Notes: a model not told the origin generated them from the letters alone. Positions 35,815 through 48,295 are shown, counted from the first letter of the stretch. The stretch is 64,000 nucleotides of DNA from Daedaleopsis sinensis (GCA_033807695.1 CM066311.1:2046001-2110000), one strand, 5' to 3'. A program made the numbers and translations.

Positions 35815-37109
35815 CTACTCGTTTAGCAGTGACTCAACCTCCTCCTTGAGCCCGTCCAAGAGATCCTGGGTCTTGTACTTCGGCTTCCACCCCAGATCCC
35901 TGCGCCCACGGTCCGCACGACACCGCACGTTCGTGAAGAAAATGCCAGCGATAAAATCGCTCCCAAAGTACTCGATGCACTCTGCCGGGGTGAGCACAGT
36001 TGGGGCCGCCTCCTTGATCTTGCCGACTTCGACTAGAGTGCTCCCGAGCGCCTTGACGATGTCGTACATCGGGCTCTCGTCCCCCTCCACAAAGTAGTAC
36101 CCCTCGCGCCCGTGCCCAAGCTTCGAAGGGTCGGAGAGGACAGCGTCGAGCAGGAGGTAGTAGAACTCCACCGCTGAGGGGAAGTGTAAGTGTCTTGCGA
36201 AAATCCTCGTCCGCCCAGGGGGGAGAATACAGCGTCACGACTCACTGTCGTCAATGTGCACGTTCGGCCAGATGTTCGCAGCCGTGCCCAGCAAGCCCGC
36301 CCGGCCGCGCTTCGCGAAGACGGTCGTGAGCCAGGGAATAAAGAAGGAGTGCTTGTGCGCGATGCCGGCGTCGAACAGCGGGCCCGTGGGCTTCCCGTAG
36401 ACTGCCGCTGGGAAGATCAGGTAGGTGCGGGCGTACCCCTCTGTGGAGGCTGAGATGGCGAGGAGGTCGACGGCGTGGTGCGGGGCGCTCGGTGGGATCG
36501 CATCGAGCGCGGCGAGGTCGAGGTCCGAGGTGATCGTGTCCGAGGCGTACTCCCCACGGGCGTTGTCTGCGAGGACGGCTCCCCCCGACTAGCTCGCCAA
36601 AAAGGACGTGGTTAGTAGGGTATATGCGGGTAGGGGATTTGGATACACACGGTGTGAATGAGTATAGGTGTGTCGCCAACGGTGTCGTGTCGTTTCTTGA
36701 GCCCGGCGAGGATAGCCTTCATCGCAGGCTCGTCATCGCAGTTCGCCTATATCATGCGTTGTCGTGAGCACATGGCGTATGGAGACTACTTGGCCTATAT
36801 GCACCGTGTGTATGACGACGTGGGACTTCGCCGATAGCTCAGTGAGCTTGTCGAGATCCTGAAGTGCCCCTACGACTGTCTTGACAGCGGGGAGCGTAGC
36901 CTCGATGAGTTTCGCCTTCTCGGCGTTGCGCACGAGCGCCGTGATGGCGAACGTGTTTGCTTTGGGATGTTCGAGGATTCGCTGAAGAAGTGCGCCGTCG
37001 ACATAGCCTATATGCGCTAGTGTATTAGCGGGTAGAACTTGAACGTAACGGTGGTTATAGACGCACCGGTGGCTCCTGTGTAGAATATCGATACGTTTTC
37101 TGTAGACAT
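35815..37109 (-). CDS. NAD(P)-binding epimerase/reductase-like protein (atypical SDR)
   Basis: A Rossmann-fold protein of the extended or atypical short-chain dehydrogenase group (NAD-dependent epimerase or NmrA-like). It starts at the ATG at 37109 with VSIFYTGATG, joined after an intron to YVDGALLQRILEHP, giving the TGxxGxxG-type cofactor loop, followed by ALVRNAEKAKLI. Later parts are HTSGGAVLADNARGEY, IFPAAVYGKPTGP, NIWPNVHIDD and the C-terminal LGWKPKYKTQDLLDGLKEE. A YxxxK pair is not obvious, so catalysis is uncertain. It may be a reductase acting beside the P450s or a redox sensor. Five or so exons; the stop is at 35815. Confidence 0.82.
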
Positions 37110-38084
37110 ACTTTCAAGTCGTTTCCTGGAGTTGATTAACAGTCTGTGTTTGATGGAGGAGGCGGGTAGAGGATGCTCGCTTTATACTTCTGGTAATGTG
37201 TAGACTTACCAAGCACCAAAAACCGCTATATCGGACTTTGTTACCAAGCGAACATCGGGCCCGAGGTACTAAGTAGTACTACTTGGCACTTGCCGGTTAG
37301 TACCAGCCATCAGCGAAGATCCAAATCACGCTAGCATGGGTCTACAGCAAGGCCCAGTGCATGCTGTGGTTGACAATGTAAGGGTTACTCATGATGCATG
37401 AGACGGTAGGCCTGAGTGGTTCAAGTCGGCAGATGGAGCAAGCGCTCGTGGGAGGAGAGGTCCGTCATCGGCGTCTGAGTTTCCTAATCCGTACTAACGC
37501 TACCGTACTGTACGCGAAGTCTAACATCTACCGTGAAATTTGAATCTACTGTAAGAGACCCACGCAGGACTGCATGTACTCATCCCTAGGTGTGAAGTTT
37601 AGCTCCAATGTGTGCGTCGCAGAGTAGACAATAGCACCCAGCCGTACAAACTTGGCCAGCGCCGTGTTTACCCACTATACGGTAGTAGCGGGCGGCCGGA
37701 TGACCGCTGACTGAGGTCTACCTGGCATTACATTTTAAAGGGTATTGGTATATTGTGTACGCAGACGAGATTCGCCTGATATATGTACAGGATGTATGCA
37801 CGTAGAATGTACGGAGCGGGAAATAGGGCGGCGCGGACGCGTGTATACGGTCACGGTAGCTCTGGTAGCAAAACACTAGTACTCGCGAGCGGAGGAAAGA
37901 AAGCGATTAACAATGAAGCGATTCAGTAGAAGTACACATGCATCAACACAACAGTCACGTATTGGGGAACAGCAGCAGCGAGACAATCAGACTGCATGCA
38001 CGTATGTATCGTCAGACGACCACGATCCACGCGCAGCAGCTCGCCGATCACCGCACACCCTCCTCGGAGTTAAAACGTTAGCGT
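37110..38084. other. Intergenic stretch between the epimerase-like gene and CSC1
   Basis: About 1 kb, AT-richer than the genes, with no supported gene. Confidence 0.5.
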
Positions 38085-41000
38085 TCACTCCTTGTAGTCC
38101 GGGGGCGGCCCCGAGATGTCCACATGGCCCTTCTCGTCCATGACCGCATCGCGCGTCGACACCTCCACGCCCGCCGCGCGGCACGCCCGCTCCTCGTCCT
38201 CCCCGAGCCCGAGCGCGTCGCGCGGGATCCACACGACCGGCGCCGGGTCCACGCTCGCCGGGTGGTAGAAGTCCTTCGGGCCCGTGTCCTCGTCCACGCC
38301 GCGCACCATGCTCTCCCGGTGCGACGCCTTCGGGTCCATCGGCGCGTCCAGACTGTCGCTGTCGCTGCGCATGGAGGAGCGGGGGCGGCCCGCGTCCGCC
38401 GCGGCCATCTCGATGTCGACGTCCGTGGGGGAGCGCGGCTTCGCGTCGGGGAACTCGTCGATCGACCCGGGCACGCTCGGCCGCTTGCGCACGGAGCGCT
38501 TCTCGGCGGTCGCCGTCGCGGCGCCGTCCTGGGACTCGCCGACCTTAACGGACTTGGCGGACGCCTGGTCGTCGACCTCGCGCGCGGCCTCGACGACGTT
38601 GTCGTCCCTCTTGCCGTGTACCTGGTCCGCAAGCGTGAGCGGGAGGTAGTCCTTGAGCGGGCCGTAGGAGTTGTTGATGATCGTCTGGAAGAACACCGTG
38701 AACACGATGAGGACGATCATGAGCGCGCCCTCGGGGATCGCGCTCGGCGCCAGGAAGAAGAGCGCGGCGAGGCAGATCTGCTGCAGGTACAGCCCGACGA
38801 AGACGTGTTGGAGCGCGGTGGGGAAGAACATGCCGCCGGTCTCGCCGTTCGCATGGCCGTCGAGCTGCCAGATGAAGAGATACTTCCAAAGCTGGTAGAA
38901 CAGGAAGAACGTGACGACCGACAAGCCGTTGATGATTGGGGAGATGATGCTGTAGGCGAGCGCTATGGAGATTGCTCAGTAAAGCATCGGAGTGAACGAC
39001 TGCGCAACACTTACTGATGACGGTGAGCAGGGTGATGGTCGGGAAGAGCGTGCCCCACGAGACCGAACGCATCGTGAACTTGATGGAGTAGACAGACCGA
39101 GGGGTGGAACCCAGGAGGAAAAGCTTGACGTAGTACAGCACGAGTGGGACGAGTTGGAGGAAGCCAGCAGCCGTACCCGACAGACCTTGGAGGACAATAT
39201 AGCTGTGAAAACAAGTCAGTGGCAGTCACCGCGACATGTGATCGAAGACGTACGTGAGGAAGAACGTCGAAGCCTTGGGTAAGTTGGCGGCGAGGAGCGT
39301 AGGGATGGAGCCGACATTCTTGACGAGGTCGGGAAGGGCGGCGATGATACCGGACGAAAGGGTGACAACCAAGAACGAGTTCTGCAAACGGGCGATGGGC
39401 AGTCAGAGATCCTCCGTTGTGCGAAGCAAACACAATACATACAATGACCTGGAAGAGGAAGAACCGCTTCATCAAGCTGCGCTCAACTAGAGTGCGCTGC
39501 GGCAAGCCCTCGAAACGAGCGAGGAGACGCAAGATAATCGGGAGCATCATCATGAGGATCGCCAGCAGGGTGGGCGGCAGAATACCGGAGATGATACCGA
39601 CGACGACAGGCGGGAGCTTGCAAAGCCACGCAAGCCAGCTGTATGTCGTGCATAGGGAGTGCACATTGGATATCGCACCGACGAATGCAACTGTGATGAG
39701 AAGTAAGACAGTCAGAGTCTGCAACGATGGTCAGGTTCAAAGGGGATCACGTACCCGGAATCGCCCAAACGATGATGAGACCGATGGTGATAGCCCAGCT
39801 AATCGCCGTGCGGACGCGAGCCTCGTACGGGTTCATGTTCAGGTTGCTCCAGATCACATCCTCGGGCGAGACACCGACACCCTGCGCTTCCATACGATAC
39901 GGCATGTGGTGCGTAAGGACCTGCGCAGCCATGTGCGCCGCAAGCTGGTTGTTGAATAATACAAACGCCGAGTTGAGCGGGGGGTACGTCATCGAAGACA
40001 CCAGGTCGGCCTTCATCGCATCCGGGTGATTCGTCTGGGGCGCGGGCAGGTTCGACGACGTCGCTACATCGCGCGCAAGAGTGCGACGCGCGTTGCGGAG
40101 TGCAGTCGAGGTCTCCGCGAGTTCGTCGCGCGCCCATTCGATCGAATCGACCTTCTTGCCCATGAGGGGCAAGCCGAACGGGAGGAAACTAAACGGAGGA
40201 AGGCGGTGGGTGGGGCGCTTGTTGCGGGGCACGAGCTTCTCCGCAAGCGAGACGTCACCTTGCTCGACGTCGGTGATGCTCGGAGCTGTCAGCGGGCGGC
40301 CGTCGTTGTTGGCGGGGTCGGTGGACGCGCGCTTGCTGTTCTTCTTCGACGCCTTGGCCTCCGCCTTGAATTTCTTGTTGTGCAGCTTGACGGCGGTGTT
40401 GAGAAGGTTGGTCTCCGCGGACTCGAGCTTCTTCGCAGCCTTCTCGCGGCGCTCGTGAAGTTCTGGCATCTCCTTGAGGTCACGGTTGAGCCAGACCTTG
40501 GCGACACCGCCGGGAAGATGTGAGAAGAGACTCGTGATAGCGGCTTCCGAGAGGTAGCGGCGAGGTACGCCGGTGATGAGGACCGTGCTGGCCTTCGGAG
40601 CTGCAGCATTCTGAGGGTCGATGAGCCACTTTTGGCGAGCGGTGACGAAGTGCTTCATCTCGTAACGAATGTTCCACCCAGTCCACATGGTGAACAACCA
40701 CGCGAGAATAAGGTGGGCGGCGTAGCGCCCCTGCTTGTCAGGCGCGACATTACCAAAGGTAAAGCGATCAAGTCCCGTGTGATCCAAGGTGGTAGTGCCG
40801 ACGGAGGTGACGGGAAGCAGGATGGCCCAGGAGACGAGCCAGATGGGGACAAGGACGCGGACCATCATGCGGAGGAAACGGACGAAGAAGTAGGCGTCCA
40901 TGCCATTCTGGGTCTTGATATCGCGGTAATCCGCCATGAATATTGCGTACGGCCATACCAGGATGTTCTTGGTGAATTCCGCGGCACGGTGACTGCAATG

Positions 41001-42398
41001 ATGGTGTCAGCATTGTCTGGTCTGAGGGTGCTCATACAACGACAAAAACAACATGTTGACTTTTCAGCAACGGGCATCAGGAACAGAGCGACGCTTCTTT
41101 TAGAAAAGGAGACAACTTCTAACGGGTTCTAGGGCGAGCAGACGATCCGTTCGTCGCACACACACGGTTGTGCGCAGTCGCATCGTCATCGCATCGTCAA
41201 CGGGGCGAAGGAGGGATAGCGTGCGACCCTTGAGTACGGAATTGGCTGACTAGACGGTCTAGGACGGTCTTCTATTTGCGGTTTTCGCTCTCTACCCGAG
41301 CCTCCACCCAAACAGCGTGCCGTCCTAACCCGTCTCGGTTACACCCCGCCTGACATCGCGTATTCACCGACGTCTGGCCAAGCCGTATGCCTGCCGTGCG
41401 ATCTCGCCAAGCGCATCCCCACCAGTCGCCCGTGCTTTGGACACGGATACGAAGCGACCGCGAAGAGCGTATAGCGGAATTTGACTCGCTAAACAGGCCT
41501 GCGTCGAATCGATACAAGCTCCGAACATGCACACAGTTGTGCGACGGTCTAAGACGACTCATCACTTGGGCGAAGGACGAAAAAGCCCAAGCAGCGAGCC
41601 GTCATGGACCATCTGGCGGCGATACCAGGGGGAAGTTGCAGTGGAGGAGAGCTGCACCTAGGGACCAGTCTGGCATGGAAAGCCACATAACTGCACCTCG
41701 GTTGCGTCGTGCGTAGCTACCAACGTCTAGCCAAACGATATGCCCATCGTGTGGCCGTCGCCGATGCCTTGGACGCGCCGCAACAAGGGCGTAGAATCCC
41801 TCAGGGGGTCGACTGTGCGCATACAACGACGTATACGCGCTCTAGCGATGTGTGGGCAAACCGTCAAGAAAGGAGCGGGGCCTTCTTCTCCCAAGAATCG
41901 GATGCAGAGCGATCACGGGAATGGCATGGAGCACGTTGCCGGGAAGGACATCTTCCGGGAACGAAGAGCATGGAGTATGCCACACCTCCGTCGCACCTTG
42001 ACTGACGTCGCGTACCCGTCGGCGTCGACGTCAACGTCTCGCCAGTCGTGTGACCTAGTTTCAACCTCATTCCAACCCCATCGCCAATGCCTTCGAGGCC
42101 CCGCGGACAGGGCACTCGTCCCAAGCTCATTCGAACCCGTCGCGAATCTTGGACGCCAAACAACAACACAACTCACCTCTTCGGGGGTATGTAGGTTCTT
42201 GGCTGGTAGATTGCAGGGAAGAAAGGACGGACGAGGGTGAAGATGCCGAGCTGGATACCAAAGACGGCCAAGTTGAAGACGAGAGCGGTGACGAAGGTCG
42301 AGGTCGACGCCGAGCCGGCGTTCGAGAGACTGGATGATGAGGACGACCTGGACGGGGTGAGCTGGGACGCGTAGAGGATGGGAGAGAAAGACGTACAT
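38085..42398 (-). CDS. CSC1/OSCA1-like (DUF221, RSN1-type) calcium-permeable channel
   Basis: A multi-pass plasma-membrane or ER channel protein of the osmosensitive CSC1/OSCA/TMEM63 family. The N-terminal exon (from about 42398 to 42177) encodes ALVFNLAVFGIQLGIFTLVR and RTYIPPK. A 1185-bp intron follows, then the exon from 40991 with HRAAEFTKNILVWP and KTQNGMDAYFFVRFLRMM. A cytosolic loop with a Lys/Ala-rich coiled segment lies before IIVWAIPG. Downstream are several membrane spans (VVVGIISGILPP, FLQLVPLVLYYVKLFLLG, ALMIVLIVFTVFFQT) and a long Ser/Asp-rich cytosolic tail ending at 38085. The only ATG at the 5' end (42398) is one base out of frame with the conserved N-terminal segment. Confidence 0.87.
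40992..42176 (-). other. 1185-bp intron of the CSC1-like gene
   Basis: GTGAGT donor and TTGCAG acceptor join AAG AG to T CAC CGT. It is roughly twenty times the usual local intron. Loosely similar segments recur inside (near 41370-41420, 41710-41780 and 42000-42060), suggesting an eroded insertion or repeat. No coding frame is convincing in it. Confidence 0.7.
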
Positions 42399-43360
42399 GA
42401 CGGATCGTTAGATAGAGATAGGGTACTTGGAGGGAGGGGAGGAGGGCGGGGGCGTGAAGTTAAGGAGCGGCGGTGGGCGGAAGGGATATGAATGGAAGGA
42501 AGACAAGGGGGACGGGGCTAGCTGGCAGCCGGAAAGTCTCCACGATCGAACGTCACCGACGCAAGTGTGCCTGCACGAGGATTTTTCCCTCGTCTGGCCG
42601 CAGGTTTTTATGCCCCTCGCTTGCACGTTTACGCTACTCTGTCGTGATCAACGAGCAGTGTTCGTCGGCTATCTATCGTTGGCAGTGATTCCAACAGCAG
42701 TTATCGCCGTGCTGCAGTGGGAGTCGGGGACAGCGGTGGACTTGCTGAGCTTGCGGGGGCGGCGACCGTGACGGTGCGTCGTGCGAGCACTCGTTGCACA
42801 CGCGCTAGACTGGACCGAGACCGAACAGAGGCCGACGTGCTAACGGACATTAGCGACCAATCGAATGCTCCACAAATACGTCACTTCTTATCGGCGTCTG
42901 TCGTCCCGATAAGGCTGTGATCGCGCCTGCTCCCGCAGATCACTACTCCGATGATGTATTCAAAGCGCGGTTGCTTCCATCGGCGTAAATAATCAGGCCT
43001 CAGGCTTCAATGAGAATACTTATATATGCAGTACCAGTCATGCGAGTCGCTACTCCAGCAGAGAAAGCTGAAGCCTACCCAAGCAACAAGAAAAGTGTCT
43101 CTTTCAAGTTCGTGACACCAACGAGCCGCGGTTTCCACCCACGCGAGTCACCATACCGGATTCGGAGGCAGCGATACTCAACGCCACGGCCGATGGCTGG
43201 ATTAATCCCAGTCTAGTAATCCACGGAGCAAACTGCAGCCTCTCCCTGAGACGTTGCATGGCGGCCATAGTACTGAACATACCTACCCGGCGCCGGCAAC
43301 GACATCAGAACTTAGCTCCGCCGCCGTTTTCGCCCGCCACGAAGTCTACTAGTACTACCG

Positions 43361-43864
43361 CCATTAGCCCTCCTCAATTTTGGAAATCGGGGAGAAAACT
43401 CATGAGCTGATGCGCGACAGCCGAGTGACAGCCGGACGGTAAACAAATCGACGAAGGACCTGCAAACGTCTCTCCCTCTCGAACAACTCGTTCTGTCGTC
43501 TTCGGAACTAGAGAAAAGGCATGTCGGCGTCCTTGTCGTTCGAACGACATGCGACACGACTACTGTAGCTGCGGATCCCAGGTATACACACAGCATGCAT
43601 CCCCAGATTTCGGTGCGCAAGACATGCTTCCCCCATCTTTCCTGTCACTGAATCAGACAAAGGGTCCTTTGTCGGCGAAGGATCTCGCGAACATTTCATG
43701 TCGACTTGGCATCGTGTCAAAGGGCTTGATATTTGGGGATGCACGCAGTGACATGAGTGTTTTCTACGGCGTCTCGCGCTCGGGCTGTCTCGCGCGCCCA
43801 TCATCATCAGCTCACGAGATTTCCCCCCGATTTCCCTTTCCTTCAAAATTGAGGAGGGCTATTG
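43361..43864. repeat. Inverted repeat, arms of about 70-80 bp
   Basis: The arm at 43361-43432, reverse complemented, matches the arm at 43782-43864: both contain CATCAGCTCA, CCCCGATTTCC, and AAAATTGAGGAGGGCTA in the same order, with a small gap. The ~350 bp between the arms is unique. It could be a foldback element or the remnant of an inverted duplication. Confidence 0.75.
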
Positions 43865-45107
43865 AGGAAGGATTCATCAACTGGGTGACACAATTTGAAA
43901 AGTAAGTCCGTGTACCGCTTCACGCTCCGGCCATCACCGCCTTGAATGTTGAATTCTCACTGCTCCCATTTATCACTAGGATCTACTACCAGTACACACC
44001 TTCCCACCTCTCTCCTGCTGCACTCTCGTTATCCATGCAGTGCTACTCATTGCTCAGGATATCCGCCAAACCGGACCGGTATGGGTCTACTTGGCCATTA
44101 CTGGCAGAGGTTCTGTCGCCTACAGCAAGCCATCGCCAGCCGCATTCATCCGGCGCGAACGCGGCCAATATTGGGCGAGTGTCATCCCTGGACTCAACCT
44201 GCGGGGCAGGCTTGGAGCTCCGACCTCATAGCGCTGTCGCGGTGTTACCAGACCCCTGCAGAGCCGTAAGTACGCTATTCACCGTCCGGTAGTACATGGC
44301 AGGAGCTACAAATAGCCACTGGCATATGTGGAAGCCTGCTGCCAGGCTGATAGACCGTACAGGCTAGTAGCGCACTGTCACTCCCACAGCGGGGCGCGGG
44401 CGGGGAGAGTTGACGTGGTTGAGCTTATGTGCGTGAGCACTGTGCTCGTGTCAGCTTCGCCGGGGCGTTCAGCGCCCGACGTCCAGCGTCCAGCGTCCAG
44501 CATACGGGTCGCGGTGGTACTTACAGCAAATAGCAAGGGTACTCACTCGCCGAGTAACTCCGGCGAGTCCTTCCGCACCCGGTTGGTACTAGCATTACTT
44601 CCGACCTCCCTCAAACGACACGACATGACATGCCAGCGTCGGCCGCGGGTCGTCCTGGCATAACGGATCTGGAGAGATACAGACACTGCGCACATTGCTG
44701 CCCGTACGAGTCTCCGGCCAGACTCGGACTCGGAGCGCTGCTGTACATGCGAGCGCAAGACTGAGTACTGACACTTGCCAGCCCCGGTACTGCGGATGAC
44801 ATGGGTTATGGGGACTCGTGTAGAGCCATGCTTGTATAAGAGAAGAGCAGCCTCTGCAGCCTCTGCAATCTCCTAGCAGCGGCGGGGGCGGATAAGTGGA
44901 GAGCAGTATTAGTGCGTTCTCGAGTCTCAGAAGGTGGGCAGGACAGGAGAAGCGGTCTCCACGGTTCCGAGTCCAAGATAGTAGCAGCGATGGCGAGCGG
45001 AAGGAATGCACTCTGGACTCACAGCCTACAGGTTAGCTCGCATGTGTCCCCCATGGCGCTCTTGGGTCGTGTTGTTGCTACAGTCCGACGGTCGTGGCCC
45101 GCAGGGG

Positions 45108-45161
45108 TATGGATATTAATATGGATATGGATATATGGATAGATATGGATATGGATATAGA
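45108..45161. repeat. GGATAT simple-sequence repeat
   Basis: Interrupted units of GGATAT and ATGGAT over about 54 bp. Confidence 0.85.
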
Positions 45162-45624
45162 GTCCCAAGGTATAGGAGGTTAGGTTAGGTTTACGTCTCA
45201 CGTACGTACCCACATCGTGTCCGTGCCCGTGCGCAAACCGGCTGGGGCGACAACAGCACTTCCGAGTCAGTGCGTGTGTAGCTGTGTCTGCGCGCGCGCG
45301 GTCCAAGAAGGCCAAAAAAGCGCCAATTGCAAGAAGGCGGCGGCGGCGACGTCGCTCCTCGTACGTGGCCCGCCGCAGCGACGAGCCCTGCCGTCGCAGC
45401 TTGGAGCTCCGAGTCGCGACTCGCAGATGCCCACCCGCCCAACATCCGGGATCCGGGCGGGGGCCCGGGGCGCCGAGTCAGGCTATCGCCATCATCGCCG
45501 TTGGAAGACGAGCGGCGCGCGCTGCGGGCTGCGCAGAGGCAAGGGGTGTCAGGCGCGTGCAGAACACAGATCGCAAGTCACAGAACCCAGAACGGCGCCG
45601 GACGGACGGGCGGAAGTCGGAGCA

Positions 45625-45690
45625 AGGAAAGGAGGGAGGGAAGGAGGGAGGGAGCAAGGAAGGGAGGGAGGGAGGAAGGGAGAAGGGACT
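45625..45690. repeat. Purine-only tract (GGGA/GGAA repeats)
   Basis: About 65 bp almost entirely of A and G on the plus strand, ending a few bases from the P450-6 stop codon. In the P450-6 transcript it would be a pyrimidine-rich start of the 3' UTR. Confidence 0.85.
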
Positions 45691-45692
45691 CA

Positions 45693-48295
45693 CTACAGCG
45701 TGATGCTCAGCTTGCTCTTCAACAAGCGCGCGCGCCGCTGCGCAAAGTCCTCTCCGGCGAAGCGCGGCTCGTCGCGCAGCGCGACGCGATAGCGCGACAC
45801 GAGCAGCGTGAGCGCCGCGACGGACTCCGTCTCGCTGAACCCGCGCCCGATGCACCCGCGCGGCCCGCCCGAGAACGGCAGGAACGCGTCGCGCGGGTAC
45901 TCGCGCAGGAACCGGCCCGGGTCGAACTTGTCCGGGTCTTCCCAGTACTTGGCTGTGCGGCGTGCGGGAGGGAATGCGCGAAAGCGGGGAGAAGGAGGGA
46001 GGAACGGGTGAGCTGCACTGGGCATGGCGCGTGGGGAAGGGGCACGCGGGCACGTACGGTTGTTGTGCAGGCCGGGGGTGTGCACGGTGACGAATGTGCC
46101 CTTCGGGACGGGGATCGTGCGCTTCTCGCCCGCCGCGTTCGTCGTCGTGAACGTCGTGTCCTCCGCGCTCTGCTTCGGGATCGTGATCACGGGCGGAAAG
46201 AGGCGCAGCGTCTCGTTGAACACGCTGTTCATGTCACGAAGCAGGATGAGGATCGGCATCATCAGCATCGCGGCGTAGGCATGGGGTCGGGACATGGATC
46301 GCGACGCGCGCGGAATGGGTACTCACGCCATGCTATACGAGAGCGTCGAGAACTGCTCATACGTCTGTGGAAGTGGTGATCGTCAGCACGGCCGCAGCGA
46401 CACAACGGCCAGCGAGAGACGTCAGTGCGGGCAGGGGGGGCGTGATGCGACGACCAAGACAGGCAGGAAAGACGCACCGGGGTCGTGCAGTCGCCGAGCA
46501 CCTTCTTGATGTTCTGGTAGAATTTCTCCTGCTCGTCCGGGTAGAGCGCGAGGAGGATGAACGCGTACGCGAGCGTATGTGCACTCGTCTGTCACACCCG
46601 AGGAAGTCAGAGGTCGCACAACCAGGATCGTCAGTCACCGCTCGCAGTGCGTCTGTACGCGACATACCTCGTATCCTGACGGGCGCAGAGCTCAGTATGG
46701 GCACGAGCGAGGAGAAGAGGACCAGAGAGCTAAACCCACTCACCTGCGATCATGAATACAAAGACGTTCCCGAGCAGCCCGTCGTCCGACAGCTTCTCCC
46801 CGCTCTCAGTCAGCCCCTCGTTCGCGTCCAGCAGGCTGCTGAACAGGTCGTGGCGCTCCTCCTTGACTTCCGTGCTGCGCCGCGCGGCGACCATCTCCTG
46901 CATGTAGCACTATATCGCAGGGGTTATTTGTGTAAGAGCGTGAGGATGCACGCGGGACAGAATTGTGCGCACCTGGAGCTCGTTGGTCGCGATGTAGAAC
47001 TGGCGCATGAGCGGCGTGCCCCACCGGAGGAGCCACGTCGGGAACATGAGCTTGAGAAACAGGTTCCGCGAGACGATGTGCAGCGCTTGCTACACGGGCG
47101 TAGACTCGGACGTGAGCATGTTACTCCCTCGGCACTCCCGCGCACAATCGCACAGGCGCACCTTGAACGTCATCTTGTGGCCCGCAGGCGCGATTGCGTC
47201 CTCCTGCCACGAGATGCGGCGCCCGAAACCCGCCACGCCGATGATGAGAAGGGTGATCTGCGTGCGACCGCGCCCGGGAAAGCACATGGCTCAGATAAGA
47301 TAGAGACATGTTTGGTACGATCGCGACGTACGGGTACAGTCAGGTCTGTGATGTTGTCGATCTCGACCGTGTCCTTGTCGCCCCAGACGTTGTCCCACAG
47401 GTCGTGCACTATCCGGACCGTCTCGTCCCACACCAGCTTGTTGTTTTTCTGAAGACGAACGCGCCCGTCAGCGCGGCCTTCCCCGCATCGAGCAGAGCAG
47501 AGGGAACGAAGGCCGAGGGTTCGGTGTTTCGGGCAAGGTTGACCGCGAGGGTTGCGGGTGGACGGACGTGAGGAACGAGGGACATACCTCCGAGAATGCC
47601 GGGGCCACGAGCTTGCGCTGACGTTTCCACTCGTCGCCTTCAGACGCGACGAGGTTCGGGCCAAACGCGAGGAGGATCTTGTACGGGCCCATCGGTTTCG
47701 GAAACCGCGAGCGCGCCCCGATGACGTCCTGCGCGCACGAGTGCCGTCACAAACGTGTGTGTGGGTGAGCCTGCGCAATGCTCCGAGCTCGAGAAGAGAA
47801 GAAGGCACCTTGATGACTGCGGGGTCGGCGAGGTACAGCGTGACCTCGCTGGAAGGGAAGATGTTGACCTGGGCGGCGATAGGGAGGGATCTATGAATGA
47901 AGAAGCAGGCGAAGCAGAACGCGTGGCGCGCACCCCTGACATGATGTCCCAGCCGCCTTCCTCAAAGTCCTTGTACTTCCGGTAGAGGTTCAACTCGGAT
48001 TGGACCCCCGGGGAGACGCCACGGACGCGGAATGGAAACCATACGAAGCGGTCGCTGAAAAGCGTGCGGAAGCCGGGGAGGTTGCTATATACGCGTGCGC
48101 GTGCGTGTCGGGGAGAGATCATTCAAAGCCATAAAAATGGGCGGTGACGTGAGGGGGTGAGACGCGTCGCGGGGGTCAGTTAAGCAACACTCACTTGACA
48201 GATGCGGCGGCAGCACGAAAGTCGATGAACTTGCGGAGGAGGAAGATGGCGACGATGATCCCGACGACGGTAAGGGTCTGCTTATTCTCGAGCAT
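45693..48295 (-). CDS. Cytochrome P450 (P450-6)
   Basis: Close paralogue of P450-5. The start is the ATG at 48295, with anchor TLTVVGIIVAIFLLRKF. Landmarks are LPGFRTLFSDRFVWFPFR, FGPNLVASEGDEWKRQRKL, KNNKLVWDE, ITLLIIGVAGFGRRISW, the I-helix IAGHETSAHTLAYAFILLAL, the ExxR motif NETLRLFPP, YWEDPDKFDPGRFL, and haem signature FLPFSGGPRGCIGRGF. The last residues are LKSKLSITL, stop at 45693. The exons follow the same boundaries as in P450-5. The I-helix has Glu-Thr-Ser in place of Glu-Thr-Thr, a common variant. A long antisense open frame over this gene is a GC-bias shadow. Confidence 0.88.

Larger units (their letters stand above)
42399..45692. other. 3.3-kb gene-free region
   Basis: No reading frame with motif or splice support. 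The left end is the CSC1 promoter, with a TATA-like CATAAAAA (minus strand) near 42605. The rest holds the inverted repeat at 43361-43864, GGATAT repeats and a purine tract, listed separately. Confidence 0.5.

Noticed and set aside
38124..39017. 297-codon open frame on the plus strand
   Set aside because: It is antisense to the last exon of the CSC1-like gene. Its His/Arg/Leu-rich composition is that expected from the complement of GC-rich codons, and no motif is visible.
45327..47452. Two long plus-strand open frames (about 350 and 361 codons)
   Set aside because: Both lie antisense to P450-6 and its 3' flank. The P450 frame on the minus strand has conserved motifs and splice sites, and these have none.
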